Shown here: positions 45,538-58,029 of the stretch, one piece after another
How positions within the stretch are numbered: position 1 is the stretch's first letter
How the letters are laid out: each line of letters starts with the position of its first letter
Assembly (NCBI RefSeq): GCF_048544455.1
Contig: NC_133534.1
Span: forward strand, 223,662,292-223,726,291
Reading direction: 5' to 3'
Source of the DNA: Silene latifolia
Taxonomy: Eukaryota > Streptophyta > Magnoliopsida > Caryophyllales > Caryophyllaceae
DNA length: 64,000 nt
The notes under the pieces: model-generated
What the model was told of the DNA's origin: nothing
What the model saw: only the letters and a program-made list of their open reading frames with translations
Database searches by the model: none
Position numbers and translations under genes: made by a program

Positions 45538-46908
45538 ATGGTTAATGATGCACTAGTTGAATCGAAACAAAAAAGGCCGAAGAATAACATAAATGGTTTA
45601 GTAGATGAGTTGCTGGTGGAAATTTTATGTCGACTCCCCTGTCACAAGATTGTTGTTACCTGCAAGTCTGTTTGCAAGCATTGGGCTGCGTTGCTCTCCA
45701 ACTCATTCTTTATTAGGCGATTCATTGCTTATTATATATCCAGTAAAACCCGCCCACAACTCCATTATTATGATTCTTCTATAATAAACGGTTGCTTTGA
45801 TCGAACATTTGGTGTTGTTGTACGTAAGATGGACAGCACTCTTACCGGAGGAGGATATAGTAACGAAAATACTCACAAAGGATTGATGATTCGTTTCAAC
45901 GATCCTATATACAATGCGAAAAATGTGGGTGTGTCTTCACTCCCATGGTTGTCAACTCTTACTGTTGTTGGCGCATCTAATGACTTGTTGCTCTACAGCA
46001 AATATGAGCTTTGTCTCATGTATTTTGTTATCGACCTCTACATTATCAATGCTCAAACTATGCAATGTATTGAACTCCCTTCCCTACACATTCAGACTCC
46101 GGCTAGACATATTGGATTTATTTGTGATCCATACTACTACTACTCTACGACTAGTCGTCACACAACCAATTTGACCTTAAACGATGCATATTGTGCTTGT
46201 ATTGTCGTTATTCTTGCCCCGGGAAAGGCTATAAGTCAGGCTTCTTTTATGCCAACGGATGCCAATGAGTTCCCCGCATGTCTTTTCTCAACTAATACAG
46301 GAGGAGGAATGTGGCGCAATGTAATCCTGTCATTGCCTTTGAGCTGCAGACCTACACACTTTTGCTCTTACTTTAGTATTGGTAGAAAGTACTACTTCCG
46401 CTGCGACAAGGGCATTATTGGCTTTGATCCATTTGTTGTTGACGACAATCATGTTATTAAGTGTGATTTCCTCCCTTTACCTCTTCCTCATATGAATTTT
46501 CTTTCAACCTTTGGGGTGTTCCACGAACGTCTATATATGTGTGATACTGATGCACCCTACAAGAGTGACACTAATGGAACATATAGAGTTTGGGCCCTTG
46601 AGGACTATGAAACAGGTTCTTGGTCCTTGCGACACACTATCACGATGCAAAATTGGATCTCTCTTAATAGACGCCTTGATAAGCTTATTGATCGGGAGAA
46701 ACATATAGGAAAACCAATTAGTTTTCATCCCACTAATCCGGATGTTATTTATACGATATCTCAACGTTGGATTATTATGTGCAATCTTAGGACAAAAGAG
46801 ATAGAGATAGTTGCTAAATTACCGCAAGACTTGCAGGACTTGTACCCCGATGCTTGTCCATTCCAGATTACACTTCCAGTTTGGCCATCTCCACTTCCCA
46901 CTCTTTGA
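45538..46908 (+). CDS. F-box protein, single exon
   Basis: Probable substrate-recognition subunit of an SCF (SKP1-cullin-F-box) ubiquitin ligase. The frame is open from 45484, but the first ATG codons are at 45532 and 45538. The second is in the context ACCATGG and is preferred, giving 456 residues. The F-box is near the N-terminus (about residues 18-60: LVDELLVEILCRLPCHKIV then CKSVCKHWAALLSNSFFIRR). The remainder has scattered features of plant F-box-associated domains (ELPSLH, FSIGRKYYF, GVFHERLYMC, YRVWALEDYETGSW), consistent with a beta-propeller-like partner domain of the FBA/kelch-like kind. A TATA box lies at 45464 and an AATAA signal near 46938. No intron is needed. The substrate is unknown. 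Confidence 0.88.
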   Translation: MVNDALVESKQKRPKNNINGLVDELLVEILCRLPCHKIVVTCKSVCKHWAALLSNSFFIRRFIAYYISSKTRPQLHYYDSSIINGCFDRTFGVVVRKMDSTLTGGGYSNENTHKGLMIRFNDPIYNAKNVGVSSLPWLSTLTVVGASNDLLLYSKYELCLMYFVIDLYIINAQTMQCIELPSLHIQTPARHIGFICDPYYYYSTTSRHTTNLTLNDAYCACIVVILAPGKAISQASFMPTDANEFPACLFSTNTGGGMWRNVILSLPLSCRPTHFCSYFSIGRKYYFRCDKGIIGFDPFVVDDNHVIKCDFLPLPLPHMNFLSTFGVFHERLYMCDTDAPYKSDTNGTYRVWALEDYETGSWSLRHTITMQNWISLNRRLDKLIDREKHIGKPISFHPTNPDVIYTISQRWIIMCNLRTKEIEIVAKLPQDLQDLYPDACPFQITLPVWPSPLPTL

Positions 46909-47062
46909 TCTCATCACTTGTAAATGATTGTAAAGTATAATAAGTATTCATGCCTTTATAAGAAAATCATGGTTTTACTGAAATTATTACTCTTGATCAT
47001 CTACTATTTTTAAGCTGTTATTCATAAGGCAGTTAGAGCACCATATAACCACTATCTCTTAC

Positions 47063-47623
47063 CTTAATTCGTATTCAACAGCTTTGATGTTTTTTGAAGC
47101 TCCAACCTGATCGCGCACAACAGTTGCACAATAATAATAATAATAATAATAAATATATGACAATTACATTAGCCATACTGAAGCTAGTTACAGCCGTGAC
47201 ATGGTAGTTAATTGAACACTATCAGTACAGTCGCCATAGAGACAGCGACTAACTGCCAACAAAATCATAAAAGTAGAGGCCATCACTAACTCATTATTAT
47301 AAAATGCTGCTATAGGAATATAACCTGAATGTTGTAACCCAAAGCATTCCTATGACGCCTGAAAGCAGCTTCTAAGTCTGATGGAACCTTATAGAAAACT
47401 GGGGGCTAACTTCCCAAGCAAATCACGACATTCGTTGGGTTGCCAGGTGACCACCACCAAGTGCGTTCTTGCGGTGGCAGAGGTCGGGATTGAGCAGTTG
47501 GTATGTTGAAGGGTTCTCCAGGCCACGTGACAACATCATGTTCAATAAGCTGCGTATGTATAGTATACACAGGGAAGGAGGAAACACCGTTGCTATAAGA
47601 AGAGGGCCAGAAAACCAATATAG
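47063..47623 (-). pseudogene. Coding-like islands of an unidentified host gene (left part)
   Basis: On the minus strand, 47398-47325 (FYKVPSDLEAAFRRHRNALG, then YNIQ) is followed by a GT donor, and 47106-47063 (VGASKNIKAVEYELR) lies between an AG acceptor and a GT donor; their phases agree. A further open stretch (47620-47405, with HDVVTWPGEPFNIP) continues in the same frame but carries a stop just before 47398. I do not recognise the family. The neighbouring F-box gene on the other strand leaves no room for a downstream continuation, so the gene is probably decayed. Confidence 0.35.
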
Positions 47624-50600
47624 TGTTAATAATATGCATGACAAAGTCCAAGTTCCCTCAAGCTAATTGTCTACTGTGCATCAAACTCTCAACAATAGGA
47701 TAATTAGCACATGTTTATATTTAGTCAACTTTTGTTAATAACTAACCCTAGTTTCTAGCCCTTAGCTTAGCATTCTGTTGTTGTACGCATTAGTATATAT
47801 TCTTAAGCTTTGTATCAGTTTGTTTCATCAATATACAATTCACCTATTCAACCAATACTTTATATGGTATCATTCCGACTTACGATCCTAACTATCATCC
47901 TCTTCACTGTTGTATTTGACAAGCAAACACCCATGGCCAACTCCAACAATCTCGTCCCAAATGTCGACGAACCAACCAAACCTCTTATCTCGATCTCCTT
48001 CCCAACCTGCTCAAAACTCACTCCTACGACCTATCGTTCTTGGCGGTTCCAAATAACCCGACTTCTTCAAGGTTTTGGCCTCTTCGGCTTCCTTGATGGA
48101 TCCAAAACCCCACCACCAACAACCATCACACCCGCGCCCACAACCGAAAAACCCACACCCGAACCCGTGCCAAACCCATCCTACAACACTTGGTTCAAAC
48201 AGGATCAACTCATACTCGGTGCTATTGCGGGTACCCTTCACGACACCGTTGCTCCTATAATCCTTGACTGCACCACCTCCCATGATGCCTGGAACCTACT
48301 TGCCTCCACCTATGCCAACCCGTCCCGAGGCCACATTCTCCAACTCAAAGACCGCCTAAAACACATAACCCACGGTGATAAATCCATCACCGATTACATG
48401 CTCGAAATTAAAACTTGTGCCGCGACCCTCGCTCAACTTGGCAAACCCGTTGATAGTGAGGACATCACCAGCCAGATTCTCGATGGCCTCGACCAAGACC
48501 TCTACAAAGCCGTCATCGATGCAATTCGTGCTCGTGACGCACCCATCACCTTCGATGCACTACATGAAAAACTCATTCATCATGAACTTATTGTTAGTAA
48601 ACAACCCGTCACCACTACGCCCTTCACCCCGTCTACTCATGCGGCTGTGACCCGTCCCTACACCAACCATTCACGGTCCCACCAGTCCACAACCCCGCAC
48701 CATACTGCCACCCACACTAACACCCAAAACCGTCAGCCCTACTATCACAACAACAACCGTGACCACTATGACAATCAACCAAAACCGTTTAAAGGGAAAT
48801 GTCAATATTGTCGCGCTACGGGTTATGTTATTAGTAGCTGCCCTGATTTCAAACGCGATTACCCGAATGTTGTCTTCCCTCCACCACCACCTCGCCAAAA
48901 CCGACCATATGCTCACACTGCCACGGTCTCACAACAACCCACTGCTTCCTATCTTATCGATAGCGGAGCTTCGCATCACGTCACAAATGACCTTCAAACT
49001 CTCTCTATGCACCAACCCTACGATGGACCCGATGACCTAATTATCGGAGACGGCTCGTCCCTTCCCATCACCCATATTGGTTCATACTCTATCTCTACTC
49101 CTACTCACACCCTTATTTTTAATAACGTACTTGTTGTCCCAACAATTTCACGCAACTTACTTTCTGTCTCTCAATTTTGTCTCGATAATAATGCTACTGC
49201 TTCTTTCTCACAAACTTCTTTTTGTTTTAAGGAAACTACGACGGGAGCGAACCTTCTACAAGGACCGTACCATGACGGATCCTACCAATGGCACCCGTCT
49301 CCACCAAGGCCCATCGCAAACTCAGCCGTCTCCAACCCTAGCAGCTTGTGGCACAACCGCTTAGGACACCCCTCCTTAGCTACTCTCAAACTTTTAAATT
49401 CTGCATTTCAATTTCGTATTTCATCATTCTTGCACTGTAATGCTTGCTTAATCAATAAAAGTCACAAGCTTCCGTTTTCCGATTCAACATTAACCTCACA
49501 CGCCCCACTCGACCTTATTTTCTCCGATGTTTGGTGTTCACCAATCCCGTCCTACGACTCTTTCAAATATTACATTATATTTGTCGACCACTTTTCTCAT
49601 TATTTTTGGTTATATCCAATTAAAAACAAATCCGACTCCTTAATAATTTTTAAACAATTCAAAGCCATTGTTGAGAATTACTTTAAGAAACCGATTAAAC
49701 AATTTTACTCCGACAACGGCGGCGAATACAAGAAACTCACGCCTACCCTCCTTAACTCGGGTATAAACCACCTCACTTCCCCACCTCACACTCCCGAACA
49801 CAATGGCTTTGCTGAACGACGGCATCGCCATGTTGTCGAAACGGGTCTTGCTCTCCTAACCCAAGCCCAAATGCCTCTCGCGTTTTGGCCTCTAGCCTTT
49901 TTCGCTGCTACTTACTTAATTAATCGACTACCATCCACCACCCTAAACAATGACTCCCCCTACAAAATTATTTTTACTCAATATCCTAATTATCATAAAC
50001 TTCGGCCTTTTGGTTGTCTATGCTACCCTTGGCTCCGACCCTACACCAACCACAAACTCGAACCAAAATCGAAACCTTGCGTGTTTGTTGGATACTCTAC
50101 TACCCAAAGCGCTTACCTATGCCTTGAACCAGTCACTAAACGGCTCTACACCTCGAGGCATGTACGATTTATTGAAACTGAATTTCCCTATGTTGAGCTC
50201 ACCAAGTCATCTCCTTCGACTCTACCCTCACCGGACAAGTGGTGCACCTTAACCCTTCCCATACTACCTCCCTTAATCGACCCCACCCCAGCCTCATCAA
50301 CGCCATCTCCATCACTCCCTCCAGACACCACGACCCCTGCCACATCCACCCCCCTGCCACACTCGCCTACCACACCCTCTGCCACGGTCACCAATGAAAA
50401 TCCCCCTACTCCCACCTCGCCAAACACACCCATCTCGTCTCCTGTCACCTCCTCCCCACCTCCACCACCACCACCGCCACCCCCTCCTACCAACCGTGCC
50501 GTTACTCGCCTATGTCACAACATCGTTAAACCCAACCCCAAGTATTTTAAAACAGCCAAAACAGCGACTCTTTCTTCAGCTCACACCACCCCAACAACGA

Positions 50601-52372
50601 CTAAACAAGCACTTATTGACCCTCGATGGCGACATGCTATGACCGAGGAACACCAAGCCCTATTGCGTAATGAAACCTGGACTCTTGTACCCAAAACCCA
50701 AGCCCCTAATATTGTTGGATGCAAATGGGTTTTTCGAGTCAAATACAACATTGATGGAAGTATTAAACAACACAAAGCGAGACTCGTTGCCAAAGGTTTT
50801 CATCAACGACCCGGCATCGATTACTCGGAAACATTTAGTCCGGTAATTAAACCAACTACTATTCGTCTAATTATGACCATTGCCGTAACTCAAAAGTGGC
50901 ATCTCCACCAATTGGATATCAACAATGCTTTTCTACAAGGTAAGTTAAATGACTCTGTTTTTATGGAACAACCACCCGGCTTCATTGACCCGGAAAAACC
51001 CGACTATGTGTGTAAACTTCAAAAAGCTATCTATGGTCTCAAACAAGCCCCGAGAGCATGGTACACCTCTCTTAAGTCTCACCTGGTCAGTCACGGTTTT
51101 CGAAACTCAATTTCGGACCCGTCACTGTTTATTTTAAACAACCCACAAACTAAACTCTTTGTTCTTGTTTATGTAGACGATATTATCGTCACAGGACCGA
51201 ATCAAACCCATATATTACAATTTATTTCACATTTGTCCAGAACTTTTTCCCTAAAAGACTTAGGACCTCTTTCTTATTTCTTAGGGATAGAGGTTACACC
51301 TACAAAAAACGGGTTACACCTAAATCAAACGAAGTATTTGTCCGACCTTCTTCATAAATTTAATCTTCAGGACTGCAAACCTGCTTCGACTCCTATGCTA
51401 TCTCACCCTCCTCTTTTAGCCGAGCCACTACAACCCGTCGAAAACCAGACCGACTATAGAGCTATCATTGGTAGCTTACAATACCTTTCTTTGACCCGAC
51501 CCGATATTGCGTTTCCGGTGAACAAACTAGCACAATTTTTAACTCACCCAACACATACCCACTGGGTTGCCCTCAAACGCCTATTACGATATCTCCATGG
51601 TACTATACATCTTGGTATTCACTTCAGCCATTCGTCCCCACTCCGTCTTCACGCTTATTGTGACGCTGATTGGGGCGGTGATCCCTCGGACTATGTGTCC
51701 ACAACTGGTTACCTTGTTTACTTGGGTGGCAATCCAATTTCTTGGTCCTCTAAGAAGCAGCGTGCTTTATCCCAGTCATCCACGGAAGCGGAGTTCCGTG
51801 CTATTGCTGCTACGACCACTGAACTGTTATGGCTCAACTCTCTCCTCCTTGAACTTGGTGTTACAAATGTCCCAGCTCCGACGATTTACTGCGACAATCT
51901 AAGTGCCACGACTTACTCAGTCAACCCGGTCTTCCATTCTCGAATGAAGCATCTTGCCATTGCCTTTCACTTTGTCAAAGAACATGTTCGTCAAGGAACG
52001 ATTCGAATACAACATATTAATGGGACGGACCAGCTCGCCGATACTTTAACGAAGCCATTACATAAGCCTCGATTCTACGAATTATCTTCCAAGATTGGTC
52101 TTCGTCTCCGACCGTCCATCTTGAGCGGGAATGTTAATAATATGCATGACAAAGTCCAAGTTCCCTCAAGCTAATTGTCTACTGTGCATCAAACTCTCAA
52201 CAATAGGATAATTAGCACATGTTTATATTTAGTCAACTTTTGTTAATAACTAACCCTAGTTTCTAGCCCTTAGCTTAGCATTCTGTTGTTGTACGCATTA
52301 GTATATATTCTTAAGCTTTGTATCAGTTTGTTTCATCAATATACAATTCACCTATTCAACCAATACTTTATA
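47624..52372 (+). mobile_element. Copia LTR retrotransposon (Ale/Retrofit-like), looks whole
   Basis: Two 241-bp LTRs (47624-47864 and 52132-52372) read identically by eye and are flanked by the 5-bp duplication TATAG. The LTRs start TGTTAATA and end TTTATA, so the 3' end is TA, not CA. A primer site TGGTATCA follows the 5' LTR at once. One long frame encodes gag (likely from the ATG at 47933), a zinc-knuckle-like segment (about 48800), aspartic protease (SGASHHVT, about 48960), integrase (about 49330-49900), reverse transcriptase (YVDDIIVTG, about 51170) and RNase H (about 51650-52070), the order of Copia. No breaks were seen. Identical LTRs mean a very recent insertion, probably below a few hundred thousand years. 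The lineage name is from element size and gag style. Confidence 0.93.
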
Positions 52373-52377
52373 TATAG

Positions 52378-52777
52378 AAGGGATGCGTACCCATCTTCGC
52401 AAGTATGGTTGCCCGACAATATAGGTAAAGGTAGCGGCACGTTGTTTACGGATGTACCTGTACCAGATACTGATGAAATCCCTAAGAAATTGTCCTGCAT
52501 GGGCCTACGGTAATTGTCCTTGTAAAAGTTCCCCTGTAAAATAAGGGCGAACGTATGAAAAGCATAGACCAAAACGAGATTTTGATTATCCGCTAAAAGC
52601 CTAGCAAGTCGGCAAAATGCAGGGAGGTGGCGAAGTGCATTTAGCCTGATTCATAACCGTGGCAACCGCATAAGTACCCATTAAAAAAAAATACTCCCCA
52701 CATGTAAAAGCTGTAAAGCATTCTAACTTGTCAAATATGATAGCCTGAACTGATTTCATATTGAACGCACACTTAAT
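52378..52777 (-). pseudogene. Coding-like island of an unidentified host gene (middle part)
   Basis: On the minus strand a frame without stops runs from about 52660 to the Copia insertion point (52378). It reads HLPAFCRLARLLADNQNLVL, then AFHTFALILQGNFYKDNYRR, then PMQDNFLGISS. It starts just after an acceptor-like ATGAATCAG. I do not recognise the family. Position and strand agree with the coding-like islands on the other sides of the two Copia elements, so all may belong to one gene. Could be chance, but the composition looks like protein. Confidence 0.35.
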
Positions 52778-55700
52778 TATAAGAAAGGTAATGTATGTAT
52801 TGAAAAATGAATGAATGTTACAGCTTATGAGGTGCATATATATACTAATCCTAGGAGTTTATTTGAGGAAGGAAAAGGGAGCATATACAAGATTTATGTA
52901 CTAATTGATTATATACTTTTATCTTTGTTATATTTACTAGGATACAATATTATGGTTAATACGCTCCCGCAAGATGGACGTCGGATGGAGAAGGCCAATC
53001 TTATCTCGTAGGTTGGGGAAATGTTGCTTGTGAAGAGGTTTGGTTAGAGCATCAGCGAGTTGATCTTTGCTTGCAACATGTTGGATGCGGATAGCATTGA
53101 GTTGAAGTTGTTCCCGAACAAAGTGAAAGGATAGAGCCATATGCTTCATTCTTGAGTGAAAAACCGGATTTTTAGCATAGAGTGTGGTCGACATGTTGTC
53201 ACAATATATGGCTGGTGGCTTGGTAATGTTGAAGTTGAGCTCAGTAAGGAGATTGCGAAGCCAGAGTATCTCAGTGGTGACGGATGCAACTGCACGAAAT
53301 TCAGCCTCCGTTGTAGATAGGGCAAGGCCACGTTGCTTTTTAGAGGACCAAGATATTGGATTTCGGCCAAGATAAAGGATGTAGCCAATCGTTTATATGT
53401 AGTTATCTTTGTCTCCTGCAAAGTCAGCGTCACAGAATGCATGAAGACAAAATGGATTGTTGGAGTAGAGTTGAATGCCATGATGTTGAGTGCCTTGAAG
53501 ATAGCGAAGTAGGCGTTTTAGAGAGGTCCAGTGCGTGAGAGTGGGATGGTGGAGAAATTGGGCAAGGCGATTGACTGTAAAGGCAATATCAGGTCTGGTG
53601 AGTGAGAGATATTGTAGACTTCCGACAATGGCTCGATAGTCCGGGTGGTTATGAATAGGTTTGGTGTCTTCCCGAACGAGATGTGCTTCTGTTGTTATAG
53701 GGGTTGTTATCGGTTTTGCATTAGACATGTTATATTTGGTTAACAAGTCATGTATATATTTAGATTGATTTAGATGGAGTCCTTGTTTGTTTGGTGTGAC
53801 TTCTATGCCAAGAAAGTTTGATAATGGTCCGAGATCTTTTAAGGAAAAACGTGTAGAGAGATTGTTAATAAAGGTTTGTAGATGAGTTGGGTTTGAACTG
53901 GTCATAATAATGTCATCAACGTAGATAAGCATAAAAATACGAGTGGTTTTGGTAGTGTAAATAAAGAGTGATGAATCTGAGATGGATTGCTTAAAACCGT
54001 ATTTGGTGAGATAGGCTTTAAGTTCGGTGTACCAAGCTCGCGGAGCTTGTTTAAGTCCATAAATTGCTTTGGTTAATTTACAAACATAATCAGGTTTGGA
54101 ACTATCGACAAATCCTTGTGGTTGACTCATATAGAAATTTTCATGTAATGTGCCTTGAAGAAATGCATTGTTGACATGGAGTTGTCTTAAGTGCCATGAG
54201 TTACTGACTGCTAGTGATAGAATTAAACGAACGGTAGTTGGTTTTACAACCGGACCGAAGGTTTCGGTGTAGTCAATTCCCGGTCTTTGATGAAATCCTT
54301 TGGCGACGAGTCGTGCCTTATGCTGTTTTAGAGAGCCATCGGGGTTGTATTTAATTCGATAGACCCACTTGCATCCGATAATGTTTTGCGATGGTTGTTT
54401 GGGGACTAGTGTCCACGTTTGGTTGCGTTCAAGTGCGTTGAATTCTTCTTGCATTGCGGTGCGCCATTGAGGAGAAATTAGTGCTTGTTTTACGGTGGTA
54501 GGAAGGGAGTTTGATGAGGTGGAAGCATGAGCTAGGTTAGCATATCGAGTATTGGGTTTTCGAATGTTATTGGCTAGGCGAGTGACATGGGGTTGGACAG
54601 GGGGCGGTTGTGAAGTAGTAGTGTAGTCTGAGGGAGAGGGTGTGGTTACGGGAGGTGGAGTGGAGTCCGGGGCAGTGGTAGGTGGTGTGGTAGGGCGAGT
54701 TTGAGAGGTAGTGGAGGAGTTAGGAGTGGAGTTAGGTGGTGCTATCGAACGTCGAGTGTATACTTGCGTTATGGGGTGGCGTGATCGAGAGGGAGAAGAA
54801 TGGGTCAAAGTGGATGGAGGTGGAGGGTTAGGGACGGGTGAGAGGATGGGAATGATTAGAGGACACCAATCATTGGGATTGGTGTTGTCATTGACAGGGG
54901 TTTTTTTTTTTCAAGAAGACGATGATATGGAAAATCGTCTTCAAGAAATTTGACATGTCTCGAAGTGTATATGCGATTAGTTTTTGGTTCGAGACAGTGG
55001 AATGCACTTTGAGTGGACGAGTAGCCAACGAAAATGCAAGGAGTTGAGCGATAATCAAGTTTATGTTTCGTATATGGTCGTAACCATGGATAGCATAGGC
55101 ATCCAAAGTTATGAAGTTTTGTATAATTAGGTTGTTTGTTATGTAATTTAAAGTATGGTGTTTGGCCTTGCAATATTTGTGTTGGAAGGCAATTAATTAG
55201 ATAAGTAGCGGTGCTAAAAGCGAAGGGCCAAAAAATAGTAGGTAATTTGGCATGAGCTAAAAGAGCTAGACCGGTTTCAACAATGTGACGGTGTCTCCTT
55301 TCAGCGTATCCATTATGTTCCGGTGTATGCGGTGGAGAGGTAAAATGACTAATTCCATTATCAAGCAAGGTGTGTGTTAGCTTTTTGAACTCTCCTCCGT
55401 TGTCAGAAAAGAATTGTATTACAGGTTTTTGAAAGTATTTTTCTACTAGTGCTTTGAATTGAATAAAGACTTGTGTTGTGTCGGATTTGCGTTTTAGTGG
55501 AAATATATATATTTACTAAAGTGGTCGACAAATATAACGTAGTACTTATAATGGTCATGAGAATGAACTGGACTAGTCCACAAATCCGAGTAAATTAATT
55601 CTAATGGTGCAGTGGTTCGAAATGACGAGGTTTGAAACGGTAATTTCGTACTTTTGCTAATATTGCAAGAATCACAAGACGAGAAATTAGATAATGAAAA

Positions 55701-57463
55701 TGGTAAACTTTTATTAATTTGTCTCATTACATCAAAGGTTGGATGGCCCAATTTATGATGCCATGAGAGGTGAGATGAGCCTTTCTTCGTAAAATATGCG
55801 GTTGGTGACGATGGGATCAACTCATTATAAATGCCTTCTTTAGCTCGGCCCTGGAGTATCGTCGATCCCGTCAATTTGTCCTTAATAAAAAAAAGAATTA
55901 GATGAGAAAATAACATACACATTATTATCTTGACATAATTGGGAAATAGATAAAATATTTCTAGAAATCTTTGGTACATGTAAAACGTTATTCAGTTTAA
56001 GGGATGATAATTGAAAATTACCTATATTGGCAATATCGAGACCCGAGCCATCTCCAATAATAAGGTCATCTGGACCGAAATATGGTGAGTGAAAGGCAAG
56101 GGTATCGAGATCATGGGTGACGTGGTTTGAGGCTCCGCTGTCAAGAAGGTAATTGGGATTTGGGTTGGGATTGGTGTTGGCAGAGGTGGCGGCATGGGCT
56201 TGGGGTGGCTGGTGTTGGCGGGTTGGTGGTGCAGGAAAGACGATGGTGGGGAAAAGCTTGCGAAGAAGGGGCAATCAGCAATGACATGCCCTACTTGGCG
56301 ACACCACTGGCAGCGGCCTTTAAAGGGTCGTGGGTTCGGGTTTGTGGTGTAGGCAGCGGACTGTTGGGGTGTGGCAGAGAGGTTGTAGGCAGGTGCTTGG
56401 TTGGTGTGATATCGGTGGTTGTGATTAGGGTGGTTCGAATGGTTTTGACGGTGGTTGCCATAGTAGTTTTGACGATAAGCGGCATTGGCAGTAGGATTAA
56501 ATATGTCATTGTCGGGTTTTTGTTGTTTGATTAAAAGTTCATGTTGAAGTAGTTTTTCGTGGAGAGCTTCAAACGTAATTGGGTTGTCACGGGCACGGAC
56601 CGTGTCAATAACGGGTTTGAAGACTTTGTAATCAAGGCCGCGAAGGACCTTGGATATGATGTCTTCGGGGTCGATAATTTTGCCCATTAGGGCAAGTTGG
56701 TCTACACAGGCTTTGAAGGTATTCATATAATCGGTTATCGATTGATCGGAGGTTTTGACAATCGAATCTAGACGGTCTTTTAATTGTAAAATATGAGCAC
56801 GAGAGGGGTTTGCATAGGTTTGTGCAAGAATATCCCACGCTTCTTTTGAGGTTTTTGCGCAGATGATAAGAGCTTGGACAGTTGATGAAAGAGTACCCAT
56901 AAGAGCACCCAATATCAACCCGTCTTGTTTAAGCCATGTAAAATAAGAATGTTGGGTTTTTCGGTTTTGTCATCACCCACAATGGTGGGTGATGGTGCCG
57001 GGTTAGATCCATCGAGGAATCCGAGTAAACTAAAACCAAAAAAGATATTAGTCAGTTGAAAATACCAGGATGTGTAATTTATTGGAGTGAGCTTTACACA
57101 GTGATTCAGATTCAACGAGGTTAAGGGAGCAGTGGCGTCGTGGGGGTTTGGGACAGACAGTTCCTGGTTGTTTGTCATGGTGGAGGAGGCGGGTTTGGTG
57201 GAGATGAGAGGCTGGCGTTTGAAGGAAGGTCGACGGGGTTCGAGGAGGTTTTTGGCGGATCGTTTGCTCGTGGATACCATATAAGAAAGGTAATGTATGT
57301 ATTGAAAAATGAATGAATGTTACAGCTTATGAGGTGCATATATATACTAATCCTAGGAGTTTATTTGAGGAAGGAAAAGGGAGCCTATACAAGATTTATG
57401 TACTAATTGATTATATACTTTTATCTTTGCTATATTTACTAAGATACAATATTATGGTTAATA
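52778..57463 (-). mobile_element. Copia LTR retrotransposon, older copy
   Basis: Two 184-bp LTRs (52778-52961 and 57280-57463) differ at about three positions and are flanked by the 5-bp duplication TTAAT. Read on the minus strand they begin TATTAACC and end TTCTTATA, without the usual TG...CA. A primer site TGGTATCC follows the right-hand (5') LTR, and a purine tract precedes the left one. Gag (about 57180-56240, with a CCHC knuckle), protease (SGASNHVT), integrase, reverse transcriptase (YVDDIIM) and RNase H regions follow in Copia order. The coding region is broken in about seven places. LTR divergence of about 1.6 percent suggests an age in the order of half a million years. Confidence 0.9.
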
Positions 57464-57468
57464 TTAAT

Positions 57469-58029
57469 AAGCTATGGCCGGGTACGTGGTTTATCTTAAG
57501 GACTTAAACTACAGCAACAAAGTTTGCTCGGATTCTACTAAATACATGAGCCCATTCTTGTGTAAACATATATAAATGAAGTACAATAATCACATGAATG
57601 TCATACTGTCACACCGCACCACCTCATTTCTTGTGTCAACGACATTAGCGTTTTCACAACCTGGTGGGTTGTCTACAGCATTGAAAAGCAATTGTATAAC
57701 AATTGTTGGGCACCTTCCATTTAGAGATTCACGACATCCGTGGTCGACATAGAGCAGAAAGCTAAGAAACAGTTCAGGCTATCTTATGTGTTGGCACTTC
57801 CATTGGCACTTCAATCTCAGAAGTGGACAAATAGTCGGCCCAGAGTTGTTGCTGACCAATACCACAGTTGCAGGTCTCAACTAAAGGAGAACCAACCACG
57901 TATTAGCGAAAACCCAAAATTAGACGTCCAAGGCGATGATCGTTCACCGTTGTTAGCAAATAATTCAATTATTAGTTCAACAATCAACTCATATTTCCAA
58001 GTAACTTTATGGAAAACCACGAAAGCCAA
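57469..58029 (-). pseudogene. Coding-like island of an unidentified host gene (right part)
   Basis: On the minus strand the stretch 57740-57598 reads open as DVDHGCRESLNGRCPTIVIQ, then LLFNAVDNPPGCENANVV, then DTRNEVVRCDSMTFM to a stop. Another open stretch follows an acceptor-like CTTTAG at about 57885 (LRPATVVLVSNNSGPTICPL). They look like protein but are not recognised. They may be 5' exons of the same disrupted gene seen left of the two Copia elements. Confidence 0.35.

Noticed and set aside
50188-50493. Gly-rich minus-strand frame
   Set aside because: Shadow of the Pro/Ser/Thr-rich spacer between integrase and reverse transcriptase of the young Copia element.
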